This document shows, one piece after another, positions 27,780 to 35,684 of a stretch of 48,448 nucleotides of DNA; position 1 is the stretch's first letter, and the number at the start of each line of letters is the position of its first letter. Source of the DNA: Spirochaetota bacterium (GTDB taxonomy: Bacteria; Spirochaetota; Spirochaetia; DTKZ01); NCBI GenBank assembly GCA_026418195.1, contig JAOABU010000100.1, positions 1-48,448 of the forward strand, read 5' to 3'. Made by a program: the position numbers and the translations under genes. The notes beneath the pieces are model-generated. The model had not been told where the DNA came from, did no database searches, and saw nothing but the letters and a program-made list of their open reading frames with translations.

Positions 27780-28715
27780 TCAGCGGAACCTTTCTAGGTA
27801 CGACAACACGATTTGAGTTTCTGCTTCAGGATTCTCTGCTAAAGGATAAAATGGAACTCCTTCAATCGCCTCAAAGGCTTCTATGTACCGTTCAGATACG
27901 GCCCTTCGAACCTCAACAGGAATACTGGGAGCGGGTCCATTACCCTGGAACCCCTTAGAAAGTAACCATGCTCGAAAGTATTCTTTATCTAGTTGCCTAG
28001 GATCTTTTCCGCTTGCGAAAGCTTCCTCGTAAGAACTCAGGTACCAGTATCGGGAGGAATCGGGGGTATGCAGTTCATCCACCAGGTACAAGGTACCATC
28101 CTCAGACAATCCGAACTCATACTTCGTATCCACCAGGATCAATCCCCTCTTTCGAGCGATCTCCGTGCCACGGCGGAAGACAGCAAGAGCTTTGTCCTTC
28201 ACCTGTTCCCACAGGGAAGGGGAAAGGATCTTTCGATGGAGAATCTCTTCTTCTGATATGGGTTCATCGTGAATACCTACGGACTCCTTGGTAGAGGGTG
28301 TAATCAGAGGTCGGGGAAAAGGTTCGTTTTTCTTCATTCCTTTAGGAAGATGGATCCCTGAGACAGGTTTTCCTTCCTGGTAGGCCCTATATGCAGAGCC
28401 GGTGAGATACCCCCGCACCACCACTTCCAGCGGTAAAACCCGGGTTTTTCGAACCACCACTGTGCGAGGAGAAAGCTCCTCTAGAATGTGAACGGGAACG
28501 AGATCGGACACCTGAGAGAACCAGGAGCAACTAATCCGGTTCAGGATTTCCCCCTTGTGGGGGATCGTGGTAAGCACCCGATCAAAGGCAGAAATTCGAT
28601 CCGTGGTAGTGATAAGGAGCCGATCACCCACGTCAATGATATCTCGAACCTTTCCCCGAAAAATCGGTATACCTGGAGGCAAACCTTCTAGCTGTTCCAG
28701 ACACCTATCACCCAT
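27780..28715 (-). CDS. purC: SAICAR synthetase
   Basis: PurC joins aspartate to CAIR in de novo purine synthesis. The 311-residue product has GKVRDIIDVGDRLLITTTDRISAFD at its start, the central VVVRGYLTGSAYRAYQEG, and VDTKYEFG with SRYWYLSSYEE further on. It is of the longer eukaryote-like form rather than the short bacterial one. AAGGA before the ATG supports the start. It follows clpP by 33 bp on the same strand and is probably co-transcribed with it. Confidence 0.95.
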   Translation of the reverse strand: MGDRCLEQLEGLPPGIPIFRGKVRDIIDVGDRLLITTTDRISAFDRVLTTIPHKGEILNRISCSWFSQVSDLVPVHILEELSPRTVVVRKTRVLPLEVVVRGYLTGSAYRAYQEGKPVSGIHLPKGMKKNEPFPRPLITPSTKESVGIHDEPISEEEILHRKILSPSLWEQVKDKALAVFRRGTEIARKRGLILVDTKYEFGLSEDGTLYLVDELHTPDSSRYWYLSSYEEAFASGKDPRQLDKEYFRAWLLSKGFQGNGPAPSIPVEVRRAVSERYIEAFEAIEGVPFYPLAENPEAETQIVLSYLERFR

Positions 28716-28748
28716 GGTTTTCCTTACTGAACCCCCAAACGGTTCTCC

Positions 28749-29345
28749 CTATACGGGTAGGTCAGAGCGACTTCGTACAATCCGACCAATGAGACCATAG
28801 TTCTTTGCTTCCTCCGCATCCATCCAGAAGTCACGATCTGTGTCCTTCTCGATCTGTTCGAGAGGTTTACCCGTTTCTTCTGCGATGAAGCGGTTGATTC
28901 GATCTCGTACCTTTTCCAACTCCCTGGCATGGATTTCGATTTCCGTGGCCACACCCCGCATCCCGCTCAAGGGTTGATGAATCAGATAATGGGAATTGGG
29001 AAGCCCAAACCGACGTTCCTTGGGAGCCCCTAAAAGTACCAGGGCTCCGGCAGATGCTACCAGCCCCATCCCAACGGTGTATACTTCTGGTTTGATGAAT
29101 CTCATCATGTCAATGATAGCATACCCCGCATCCACATCCCCCCCGGGGGTATCAATGAAAATCTTGATGGGGCTTTCCCCTTCTGCTTCGAGTAGAAGAA
29201 GTTGTCGAATCGTACGCTCCGCCAACGTTTTATTAATCTCTCCCGAAAGGATAATCGTTCGAGTCTTCAGAAGTCTCTGGAATAGAGCTTCCCCCTCTGG
29301 AGAACGCTCTTCCTTTCCTTCGTTTTCTTCCTGAAATCGTGCCAT
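28749..29345 (-). CDS. clpP: ClpP-family serine protease, divergent paralogue
   Basis: The 198-residue product is a Clp peptidase. The catalytic triad is visible: Ser in GLVASAGALVLLGA (the usual context is QAASMGA), His in SHYLIHQP, and Asp in DTDRDFWM. The N-terminus is more acidic than in housekeeping ClpP and the Ser region is diverged, typical of second ClpP copies that form mixed or separate rings. TAGGAG seven bases before the ATG supports the start. No clpX or tig flanks it, also unlike the housekeeping locus. Co-transcribed with purC. Confidence 0.9.
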   Translation of the reverse strand: MARFQEENEGKEERSPEGEALFQRLLKTRTIILSGEINKTLAERTIRQLLLLEAEGESPIKIFIDTPGGDVDAGYAIIDMMRFIKPEVYTVGMGLVASAGALVLLGAPKERRFGLPNSHYLIHQPLSGMRGVATEIEIHARELEKVRDRINRFIAEETGKPLEQIEKDTDRDFWMDAEEAKNYGLIGRIVRSRSDLPV

Positions 29346-29358
29346 GAATCACTCCTAC

Positions 29359-29388
29359 TTGATGGAAACATTCCCTTGTAATATACCA
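29359..29388. promoter_or_regulatory. Overlapping divergent promoters of clpP and era
   Basis: On the plus strand TTGATG (29359-29364), a 17-bp spacer and TATACC (29382-29387) lead to era. On the minus strand an extended -10, TGG then TATATT (29380-29388), leads to clpP. The two -10 boxes share bases, so polymerase could occupy only one at a time. Confidence 0.5.
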
Positions 29389-29410
29389 ATAGAACCATAG
29401 AGGGTAAAGG

Positions 29411-30304
29411 ATGCAAGAAACGGAAACCCAGAAAAAGAGTGCTGTAGTCGCTATTGTTGGGAGGCCAAGTGCGGGAAAATCGACCCTATTGAACCATTTT
29501 TGTGGTCAAAAAGTAGCGATTACCTCTCCGGTTCCTCAGACTACCCGCAATCGAATCCGAGGAATTCTTACCACTGCCAGGGGACAGTTGATCTTCATCG
29601 ACACTCCGGGATACCACAAATCAGAGAAAAAGTTCAATCTCTACCTAAAGAATCTTGTGGAACAAACCCTGCAGGAAGTAGATATTGTACTGTACGTGAT
29701 TGATACCAGCAGAGCACCGGGTGAGGAAGAAGAACTCATCGCAGAGAGAGTTTCTACCTTTCAGGGACCTATTCTTATCGCTTTGAACAAAATTGATATC
29801 AAACCTACCTTCATCGAACAAATAGAGATGTTCTTAACCCTCCGTCTGCCTAAGGCTCTCCGATTCCGAGTTTCTGCAACGACGGGAGAAGGGATTCCTC
29901 AACTGATCCAAGTTCTCTTCGATATAGCACCCGAGGGGGATCTCCTCTATCCAGAAGAGTTCTATACGGATCAGGATCCCTCTTTTCGTATCGCTGAAAT
30001 TATCCGGGAGAAGGCTGTGTGGGAAACGCGCCAGGAAGTCCCTCACTCCCTATATGTCGAAATCTCTGACTTAGAGCAACGGGAAAACGGTTCTCTTTGG
30101 GTGAGAGCTTTTCTTATTGTGGAACGGGAGTCTCAAAAAGGGATTCTCATCGGCAAAGGGGGTTCGAAGATCAAAACGATCAGACTTCTGGCAGAAAAAG
30201 AATTAGTAGAGATCTTTCCCTATCCTGTGTACTTAGATCTCCGAGTGAAGGTAGATCCTAAATGGAGGCAGAACGATAAACTCCTGACAAAGCTTTTTCA
30301 GTAA
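29411..30304 (+). CDS. era: Ribosome-biogenesis GTPase Era
   Basis: Era binds the 3' end of 16S rRNA in late 30S assembly. The 297-residue product has the G domain (1-~175) with G1 GRPSAGKST, the switch region with TTRNRIRG, G3 DTPGYHKSE, G4 NKID and G5 SATTGEG. The C-terminal KH domain (about 205-290) contains ILIGKGGSKIKTI. GAGGG upstream of the ATG supports the start. Transcribed divergently from clpP across 65 bp. Confidence 0.96.
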   Translation: MQETETQKKSAVVAIVGRPSAGKSTLLNHFCGQKVAITSPVPQTTRNRIRGILTTARGQLIFIDTPGYHKSEKKFNLYLKNLVEQTLQEVDIVLYVIDTSRAPGEEEELIAERVSTFQGPILIALNKIDIKPTFIEQIEMFLTLRLPKALRFRVSATTGEGIPQLIQVLFDIAPEGDLLYPEEFYTDQDPSFRIAEIIREKAVWETRQEVPHSLYVEISDLEQRENGSLWVRAFLIVERESQKGILIGKGGSKIKTIRLLAEKELVEIFPYPVYLDLRVKVDPKWRQNDKLLTKLFQ

Positions 30305-30327
30305 GCCGATCTTCGAAAGATCTCCTA

Positions 30328-30356
30328 TTGTATCTAGTAGAACTCTACGATATATA
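30328..30356 (+). promoter_or_regulatory. Promoter candidate of the MFS transporter gene
   Basis: TTGTAT (30328-30333), a 17-bp spacer and TATATA (30351-30356), 12 bases before the ATG at 30369. The leader would be only about six bases and has no ribosome site. Confidence 0.5.
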
Positions 30357-30368
30357 GAATGACTGATT

Positions 30369-31628
30369 ATGAAAAGCATCGTAGTGAAACATCTAGGGTT
30401 GACTTTTTCTGTTTTAAAAAGTTTTCAGGGCAATACCCGCGCATGTATTCTAGTAGAACCTCTTTGGGGGATTCCCTTTAACCTGTTCGCTCCCTATGCA
30501 TCCTTGTACATGCTGGCATTAGGATGTACGAAAGCTCAGGTAGGGACCATCACTGCTATCGGTTTGATCTTTCAAATGCTATTTGCTATCATTGGAGGGT
30601 ACATCACCGATCGATTAGGTCGAAAGCGTACTTCATTGATCTTCGATCTTCTTTCCTGGTCGATTCCCACGCTAATTTGGATGGTAGCTCAGGATTATTA
30701 CTACTTTTTGGTAGCTGCGATCTTAAATGCAATGGTTCGAATCGTCCAGAACTCATGGAATTGTCTCATGATCGAGGATGCCCCCCCTGAACAGAGGGTA
30801 CACATCTACACCTGGGTAGAAGTGGCCAATATCTTGGCAGGATTCTTCGCGCCCCTCTCTGGGTACCTAGTTGAACGTTTTACCCTTGTTCCTGCTGTAC
30901 GAGGATTATACGGTTTTGCGTTCCTTTCCATGACCTTCATGTTCTTTCTACGCAACAACCATACCGAAGAAACGGTCATTGGGCGGAAAAAGATGCAGGA
31001 GGCAAGACTTCACACTCTGGGGTCTGCGTTCCGCGAATATCCAGTTCTGATTCAGGATTTAGTGAGGAACCCTGTAACTCGGGCTGCATTTCTTTTGGTC
31101 ATGCTGAACAACGTGCAGATCGTCTTGCGTAATACCTTTCTTGGTATCGTTCTGAACAAAGGGATTGGTCTATCCCAGGAATCGTTGGGGTTATTTCCTG
31201 CTATCGGGTCCGCAGTCGTGATGTTCATCTATATTTTCATCATGCCTGTGGTCGGATCTCGCCATCCTGCAAAACCCCTTCTCTTTGGTCTCACCTTCTT
31301 TCTCACAGGCACCATACTTCTCCTTCTAACGCCCTCTGGAACCCTTATCTGGGCGTTGGGAGCGCATTTTATCGCATCCATTGGTTCTGCCTTCGTTACA
31401 CCTTTCGTGAACGGAAACATTGCCAATCGTGTCATGGACGAACACAGGGCAAAGCAGATGGCCATCGTGTATGCTGTGGTCTACGGTGGAAGTGCCCCCT
31501 TTGGTTGGATAGCCGGTTCGGTCGCCATGATAGATGCACGATACCCCCTATTCATTGCCTTACTTGCGGGTGTTACATCCCTCCTACTCGTTCGAACCGC
31601 TACGAAAAACGCTGCAACCCCGAGATGA
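30369..31628 (+). CDS. Major facilitator superfamily transporter
   Basis: The 419-residue product has about twelve transmembrane segments. The signature between helices 2 and 3 reads GGYITDRLGRKRTS (the MFS motif G-x-x-x-D-R-x-G-R-R/K). A second, degenerate copy lies near PVVGSRHPAKP between helices 8 and 9. The substrate cannot be predicted; related proteins are annotated as drug or sugar exporters. No ribosome site precedes the ATG. It converges with the GntP-family gene. Confidence 0.88.
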   Translation: MKSIVVKHLGLTFSVLKSFQGNTRACILVEPLWGIPFNLFAPYASLYMLALGCTKAQVGTITAIGLIFQMLFAIIGGYITDRLGRKRTSLIFDLLSWSIPTLIWMVAQDYYYFLVAAILNAMVRIVQNSWNCLMIEDAPPEQRVHIYTWVEVANILAGFFAPLSGYLVERFTLVPAVRGLYGFAFLSMTFMFFLRNNHTEETVIGRKKMQEARLHTLGSAFREYPVLIQDLVRNPVTRAAFLLVMLNNVQIVLRNTFLGIVLNKGIGLSQESLGLFPAIGSAVVMFIYIFIMPVVGSRHPAKPLLFGLTFFLTGTILLLLTPSGTLIWALGAHFIASIGSAFVTPFVNGNIANRVMDEHRAKQMAIVYAVVYGGSAPFGWIAGSVAMIDARYPLFIALLAGVTSLLLVRTATKNAATPR

Positions 31629-31671
31629 AGTACCTAAATCGATTTTCTGGGTAATTGTATCCCTCAGAAAT

Positions 31672-31696
31672 GGAAAAGCCGCTCCCTAGGAGCGGC
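31672..31696 (-). terminator. Intrinsic terminator of the GntP-family permease gene
   Basis: GCCGCTCC (31678-31685) pairs with GGAGCGGC (31689-31696) across a 3-base loop. On the minus strand it is followed by TTTTCC. It also marks the 3' boundary of the convergent MFS gene, but has no T-run on that side. Confidence 0.85.
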
Positions 31697-31722
31697 TCCA
31701 TGAACCCCTTTGATCCTGATAA

Positions 31723-33054
31723 TTATATAAAGATAGACATAATCATCACTGCCATGATGCCGACGATCCCTTCTACCAAGGTGGCACTGGTATAGATTTT
31801 ATAGGCCACTGAAACTTCCATGTTACTAAACTGGGAGACCACCCAGAAGTAGGAATCGTTGGCGTGAGATACTACCATGGAACCCGCACCGATGGCGATG
31901 ACTGTGAGGGCCGGATCCAATCCCAGGGTACCGAGGAGGGGTGCCATAATCGCCGAGGTTGTGATGATGGCCACGGTGGAGGAGCCCTGAGCGGTCTTTA
32001 ACGCTGCAGCAATGATGAAAGGCATCAACATCCCCAGGTGCATTCCAGAAAGGTTAGCCTTGATGAACTCCACCATGGGGGACTGCTGTAGAATTCGCCC
32101 GAAGGAGCCTCCTGCAGCTGTAATGACAAGGATAATGGCGGCATCCCGAATTCCGTGTCCCATCCATTCATGGTAGGCTGTTCGGAGGGAGTGCTTTGGC
32201 ACAAGGAATAGACTCAAGATAACACCGATCATGAGGGCAGTTACCGGGTCCCCGATAAAACTGATGAATGCCGCAAATCCACCCCCTCCAAAGGGTTTTG
32301 TAGGAAACTCAGCAATGGATTTCAGAAGGATCAACACGATGGGGACTACGAGGGGAAGAAAGGACATAACTGTGTTCGGGAGTTTTCCCTGTTGTTTAAT
32401 GAGTTCCTCGTAGGAAGTTTCAATGTCTGCTTCGATCCAGTATTTCTGGGCAACTTTTTTAGCCCAAAGATACCCAGCGATCATAGCGGGGACAGCTGCT
32501 ATCATCCCAAGCAGGATCACCAGTCCCAGATCCGCTTTTAACGCACCCGCAGCCGCTATAGGACCAGGTGTAGGGGGTACCATGGTATGGGTGGCATATA
32601 AACCTGTAGACAGAGCTACAGCCATTACAGCCATCGATGTCTTTGTTTCTTTAGCCAATGCTTTATTCAACGGTGTTAGGATGACATATCCTGAGTCACA
32701 AAAAACAGGGATGGACACCACGTAACCTGCAATGCTCATGGCGAACGCCGATCTATCTCGACCTACTACCTTTAGGATCGCCTGTGTCATGGATAGAGCA
32801 GCCCCTGTCTTTTCTAGAATATACCCCATGATGGTACCGCACACGATCACGATACCGATGGCACCCAGCGTGTTACCGAAACCCGTTCGCACATGAGCAA
32901 CCACATCCTTCAAAGGCATCCCAATGGCGATCCCATAGAGAAAGGCCACACCAATGAGCACCACAAAGGCGTTCATCTTATATTTTGCTGTTAGAACAAT
33001 GATGACGATGACCGCCACCAATAAGAGAAACAATGCGAGTCCACCTGAGACCAT
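31723..33054 (-). CDS. GntP-family gluconate/carboxylate:H+ symporter
   Basis: The 443-residue product has about twelve to fourteen transmembrane helices. GntP-family signatures are visible: FGNTLGAIGIVIVCGTIMGYILEKTGAAL near residue 65, SIPVFCDSGYVIL near 125, HTMVPPTPGPIAAAGAL near 165, and the C-terminal TAQGSSTVAIITTSAIM with SHANDSYFW. It imports gluconate or a related sugar acid. The start at 33054 has GGAGG five bases upstream; the frame is open 6 codons further. The SDR remnant near 1088 is also of sugar-acid type, but far away and not functional. Confidence 0.92.
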   Translation of the reverse strand: MVSGGLALFLLLVAVIVIIVLTAKYKMNAFVVLIGVAFLYGIAIGMPLKDVVAHVRTGFGNTLGAIGIVIVCGTIMGYILEKTGAALSMTQAILKVVGRDRSAFAMSIAGYVVSIPVFCDSGYVILTPLNKALAKETKTSMAVMAVALSTGLYATHTMVPPTPGPIAAAGALKADLGLVILLGMIAAVPAMIAGYLWAKKVAQKYWIEADIETSYEELIKQQGKLPNTVMSFLPLVVPIVLILLKSIAEFPTKPFGGGGFAAFISFIGDPVTALMIGVILSLFLVPKHSLRTAYHEWMGHGIRDAAIILVITAAGGSFGRILQQSPMVEFIKANLSGMHLGMLMPFIIAAALKTAQGSSTVAIITTSAIMAPLLGTLGLDPALTVIAIGAGSMVVSHANDSYFWVVSQFSNMEVSVAYKIYTSATLVEGIVGIMAVMIMSIFI

Positions 33055-33086
33055 AGATACCTCCATAAACAATAGTTAGTTGTAGT

Positions 33087-33116
33087 ATTCTAAACTGACA
33101 TCTTAAAAATTGGCAA
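33087..33116 (-). promoter_or_regulatory. Promoter of the GntP-family permease gene
   Basis: On the minus strand TTGCCA (33111-33116), an 18-bp spacer and TAGAAT (33087-33092), giving a leader of about 26 nt with a GGAGG ribosome site. Confidence 0.65.
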
Positions 33117-33202
33117 ATTTTTTTTGATGTATAAACCTTGTTGCAGTCTGTAGGGAAAATGGAGTACCTCAGTTTGTCCCTAATCTTTACCTAATTCAGG
33201 CC

Positions 33203-33231
33203 TTGACAATAGTAAAAATCCATCGTATAGT
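33203..33231 (+). promoter_or_regulatory. Strong sigma-70-type promoter of the pyrimidine leader
   Basis: TTGACA (33203-33208), a 17-bp spacer and TATAGT (33226-33231): the best match to consensus in the window. Transcription should begin near 33238, about 234 nt before the UMP synthase start codon. Confidence 0.85.
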
Positions 33232-33237
33232 CGATGA

Positions 33238-33386
33238 AACTATGAATGCAATGCACCCTGATTTCATAGGTAATGGGAAGGTGAAAGCAAAAAGGGGTGC
33301 AATTTTTTCCAGGAAAACCTTTCCTGGGGTACTGATTTTCCCGGGTGCATTTTCAAGAGGAGCCATGAAAGGCTCCTCTTTTTTTA
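33238..33386 (+). ncRNA. Structured leader RNA/attenuator of the UMP synthase gene
   Basis: The leader has these parts. Hairpin P1: CTATGAA (33240-33246) with TTCATAG (33263-33269). Its 16-base loop holds AATGCACCC (33250-33258). That strand can pair with GGGGTGCA (33294-33301; seven Watson-Crick pairs plus one G-U), making a pseudoknot, or with GGGTGCATT (33343-33351; nine perfect pairs). Between the two partners are a run of six T (33303-33308) and hairpin CCAGGAAA/TTTCCTGG (33309-33327). The second partner ends just before the terminator. I do not recognise a known riboswitch, and see no PyrR-binding consensus. It may act as a cis attenuator or release a short RNA of about 150 nt. Confidence 0.6.
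33355..33385 (+). terminator. Intrinsic terminator inside the pyrimidine leader
   Basis: AAGAGGAGCC (33355-33364) pairs with GGCTCCTCTT (33371-33380) across a 6-base loop, and a run of seven T follows the G/C stem. It lies 87 bp before the UMP synthase start codon, so it must be bypassed for expression from the upstream promoter. Confidence 0.92.
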
Positions 33387-33414
33387 TACTCACCAGTGTA
33401 ACTCTCCTTTCACG

Positions 33415-33432
33415 ATCCATCTTCGGATGGAT
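33415..33432 (+). promoter_or_regulatory. Stable UUCG-capped hairpin before the UMP synthase gene
   Basis: ATCCATC (33415-33421), TTCG loop, GATGGAT (33426-33432): a 7-bp stem closed by C-G with a UUCG tetraloop. No T-run follows, so it is not a terminator. It may mark the mRNA 5' end, protect the transcript or impede scanning structures around the ribosome site. Confidence 0.5.
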
Positions 33433-33471
33433 GTATTCTCACGTATTCTTAATAATCAAGGAGCAGATGCT

Positions 33472-34887
33472 ATGTCCCAAACGAACCTAATCCTAGACCT
33501 AGAAAATGCGGGCGCGGTAAAGTTCGGAAACTTCGTGCTGAAAAGTGGAAAAGTAAGCCCCTTTTACTTCGATCTTCGGGATATTGTGTCAAAACCAGAG
33601 ATTTTCCAACGGATGGTAGATTTGCTGGTAGAGAAAGTACGACCAATGGAGTTCGATGTGGTAACAGGCATCCCTTACACTGCCCTTCCCTATGCAGCTG
33701 TGGTTGCCCAACGGTTAGGGAAACCCCTTATCTACTGTCGAAAGGAGGAAAAATCCTATGGACTTGGAGGCAGCATCGTAGGGAGTTATCGGAAGGGAGA
33801 TAGGTGTTTGGTGATAGACGATCTCATCACCACCGGGGAAAGTAAACTTGAGACTGCTGAGGCTTTCGAGTCGGCAGGACTTGTCGTAAAGGACTTTGTT
33901 GTGTTCATAGACCGAAGCCTTAAGGCCAAAGAGGTGCTAGGTTCCCGTGGGTATCGACTCCATAGTTTGGTGAACCTAGAAGAAATCCTCACTACCCTTC
34001 TTTCCCATGGGAAAATCACTGCTCATCAGGCAGAACAGGCCCGAACCTTTACCCGAAACCTGGAAGCCAGCCAAGCAGACACCCGAGTAAAGAACCCCTT
34101 TGCCGACAAGCTTTCCGAACTGATGTATCGGAAACAGACAAATCTAATTTTAAGCCTTGACGCTACAAACAAAGCTGACTTTTTCCGCATCCTGGAAGCT
34201 ACAGCGTCCGAGATTGCCATGGTGAAGGTCCATGTAGATATTCTAGAGGACTTCGATCCCACCTTCCCGGTTCGACTCTCTGCTCTCGCCGAGGAGGAAG
34301 ATTTCTACATTATGGCGGATAGAAAGTTCGCCGACATTGGGAACACTGCTCGGATGCAGTACCGAGGCGGTATCTACCGGATTGCGGATTGGGCCGATGC
34401 GGTGACTGTTCACCTTATTTCAGGGGAAGACATCCTAAAAGGGTTGTTCGGAGATGCGGAAGGACGTTCCATTGGCAGCGCCTTCCTTCTTGCAAGAATG
34501 TCCTCCCGGAACAACCTGATCAATGAAGGGTATACTCGAAAGGTGATCGAAATCGGCCGGCAGTATCCTGCCTGGGTAGCCGGATACATCGGTCATGGGG
34601 AATCGTTAGAGGACTTGAAACGGTTCAGGGAAAAACTTCCCGAAGGCCAGCTACTTCTCATGCCGGGTGTGCAACTTCGAAAGGGAAAGGACGAACTCGG
34701 TCAGCAGTACATGACAGTAGAGGACGCGGTTATCGGTGGAGCAGATGGGATCATCGTGGGTCGAGGGATCTACGGTGCCCCGGACCCCGCTTCCAGCGCC
34801 AAGATCTACAGGGAAAAAGGCTGGGAAGCCATGGAAGCCCATCGGTCCCCTAAACTCGTACACTCTTCGATGGCGACGATCGCATAG
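33472..34887 (+). CDS. pyrEF: UMP synthase fusion: orotate phosphoribosyltransferase plus OMP decarboxylase
   Basis: One 471-residue chain carries the last two steps of UMP synthesis. Residues 1-~205 are the phosphoribosyltransferase, with FGNFVLKSGKVSPFYFDLR and the PRPP loop CLVIDDLITTGES. Residues ~220-471 are the decarboxylase, with the catalytic DRKFADIGNT (Asp-x-Lys-x-x-x-Asp) and the phosphate site DGIIVGRGIYG. The domain order is that of eukaryotic UMP synthase, and the decarboxylase is of the DRKFADIG group rather than the common bacterial one. AAGGAG eight bases before ATG 33472 sets the start; the frame is open to 33427 but that ATG lies inside the UUCG hairpin. Confidence 0.94.
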   Translation: MSQTNLILDLENAGAVKFGNFVLKSGKVSPFYFDLRDIVSKPEIFQRMVDLLVEKVRPMEFDVVTGIPYTALPYAAVVAQRLGKPLIYCRKEEKSYGLGGSIVGSYRKGDRCLVIDDLITTGESKLETAEAFESAGLVVKDFVVFIDRSLKAKEVLGSRGYRLHSLVNLEEILTTLLSHGKITAHQAEQARTFTRNLEASQADTRVKNPFADKLSELMYRKQTNLILSLDATNKADFFRILEATASEIAMVKVHVDILEDFDPTFPVRLSALAEEEDFYIMADRKFADIGNTARMQYRGGIYRIADWADAVTVHLISGEDILKGLFGDAEGRSIGSAFLLARMSSRNNLINEGYTRKVIEIGRQYPAWVAGYIGHGESLEDLKRFREKLPEGQLLLMPGVQLRKGKDELGQQYMTVEDAVIGGADGIIVGRGIYGAPDPASSAKIYREKGWEAMEAHRSPKLVHSSMATIA

Positions 34888-34890
34888 GTT

Positions 34891-35664
34891 CTAGAATCGG
34901 TACTGGATCCCTACAGTGGTGTAATGAAAATAAGAGAACGTATACACCTCCTTTGAATCGGACCCTCCCTCGAGGAACCGGTATCCCAAGCGCACCGACA
35001 GATCACTCCAGAGCTTGTACCCTACAGCCACCAATACATCTTCAGCCCTACCCTGGGGAGCGGCCAACGCATCCGCTTCGAGTAGGAAAAATAGGTGCTT
35101 CTGCGGCTCGAAAACGGTGTATAGATGGATCAGGGGTACAAATCCTACGTTCTCTTTAGAACTCAGAAGGGAAGGAGTTTCTAGACGAACTTCCGCATCC
35201 CTGATTTTTCCCGTCACCCCTAGAGCTACCTTCCAAGGTTTTTCCTGGATCAGCTCGTATCGGTAGGTAAAACGGTACGAGTTGAAGCGGTACGTGGCTT
35301 CTACCGATGAGTCTTCCGGAAAGATTACGCCTGCAAAGGTGGTATCCTTCTCTAAAGTGCCTGTGTACCGAAGGGTAAGAGGAGCTACGAGCACACTGAC
35401 GGTATGCCGATCAAGGAAATCATACCCCAATCGCATGCGAGCCGTAGCAGCACTCTCCTGCTCGAAGTGAGAAGCTAGGTTAAACCGAGTGCCTGAGTCT
35501 CCCGGTATTTGCACTCTATTGTAATGAGTAAACACAAGCCCGAGTTCGACGTCGATCCAAGGCTCCCCAAGGGCTTGTACCTGAGAAAATCCTACCCCCA
35601 GAATGCTGAGAAGAAGAACGAACGGTTTTATCCTCTGAAAACCCTTGAACAACTGTTTCTTCAT
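34891..35664 (-). CDS. Outer-membrane beta-barrel protein
   Basis: The 257-residue product has a signal peptide (MKKQLFKGFQRIKPFVLLLSI... to about VQALG). About ten alternating amphipathic strands follow, for example HTVSVLVAPLTLRYTG, SYRFTYRYELIQ, DLSVRLGYRFLEGG and YTTVGIQYRF. The C-terminal Phe is the usual barrel-assembly signal. It is probably a small outer-membrane protein; function unknown. The ATG has no ribosome site. A minus-strand TTGGAA(35705-35710)/CATAGT(35682-35687) pair with a 17-bp spacer could be its promoter, lying within the start of the opposite gene. It converges with the UMP synthase gene 3 bp away. Confidence 0.75.
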   Translation of the reverse strand: MKKQLFKGFQRIKPFVLLLSILGVGFSQVQALGEPWIDVELGLVFTHYNRVQIPGDSGTRFNLASHFEQESAATARMRLGYDFLDRHTVSVLVAPLTLRYTGTLEKDTTFAGVIFPEDSSVEATYRFNSYRFTYRYELIQEKPWKVALGVTGKIRDAEVRLETPSLLSSKENVGFVPLIHLYTVFEPQKHLFFLLEADALAAPQGRAEDVLVAVGYKLWSDLSVRLGYRFLEGGSDSKEVYTFSYFHYTTVGIQYRF

Positions 35665-35684
35665 GGCTATAAGATACTACAACT

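Noticed and set aside
30328-30371. Leaderless promoter for the MFS gene
   Set aside because: The -10 box ends 12 bases before the ATG, so a leader of about six bases is predicted; it does not fit the 6-7 base rule.
33238-33386. PyrR-type binding loop or a known riboswitch class
   Set aside because: I looked for the PyrR anti-antiterminator consensus and for motifs of purine, preQ1, SAM and ykkC-type RNAs, and saw none by eye.
33203-33490. Protein-coding gene of 95 codons starting at a TTG at 33203
   Set aside because: The TTG is part of the -35 box, there is no ribosome site, and the frame runs through a terminator and into the UMP synthase gene. It is kept only as a possible leader frame from 33242.
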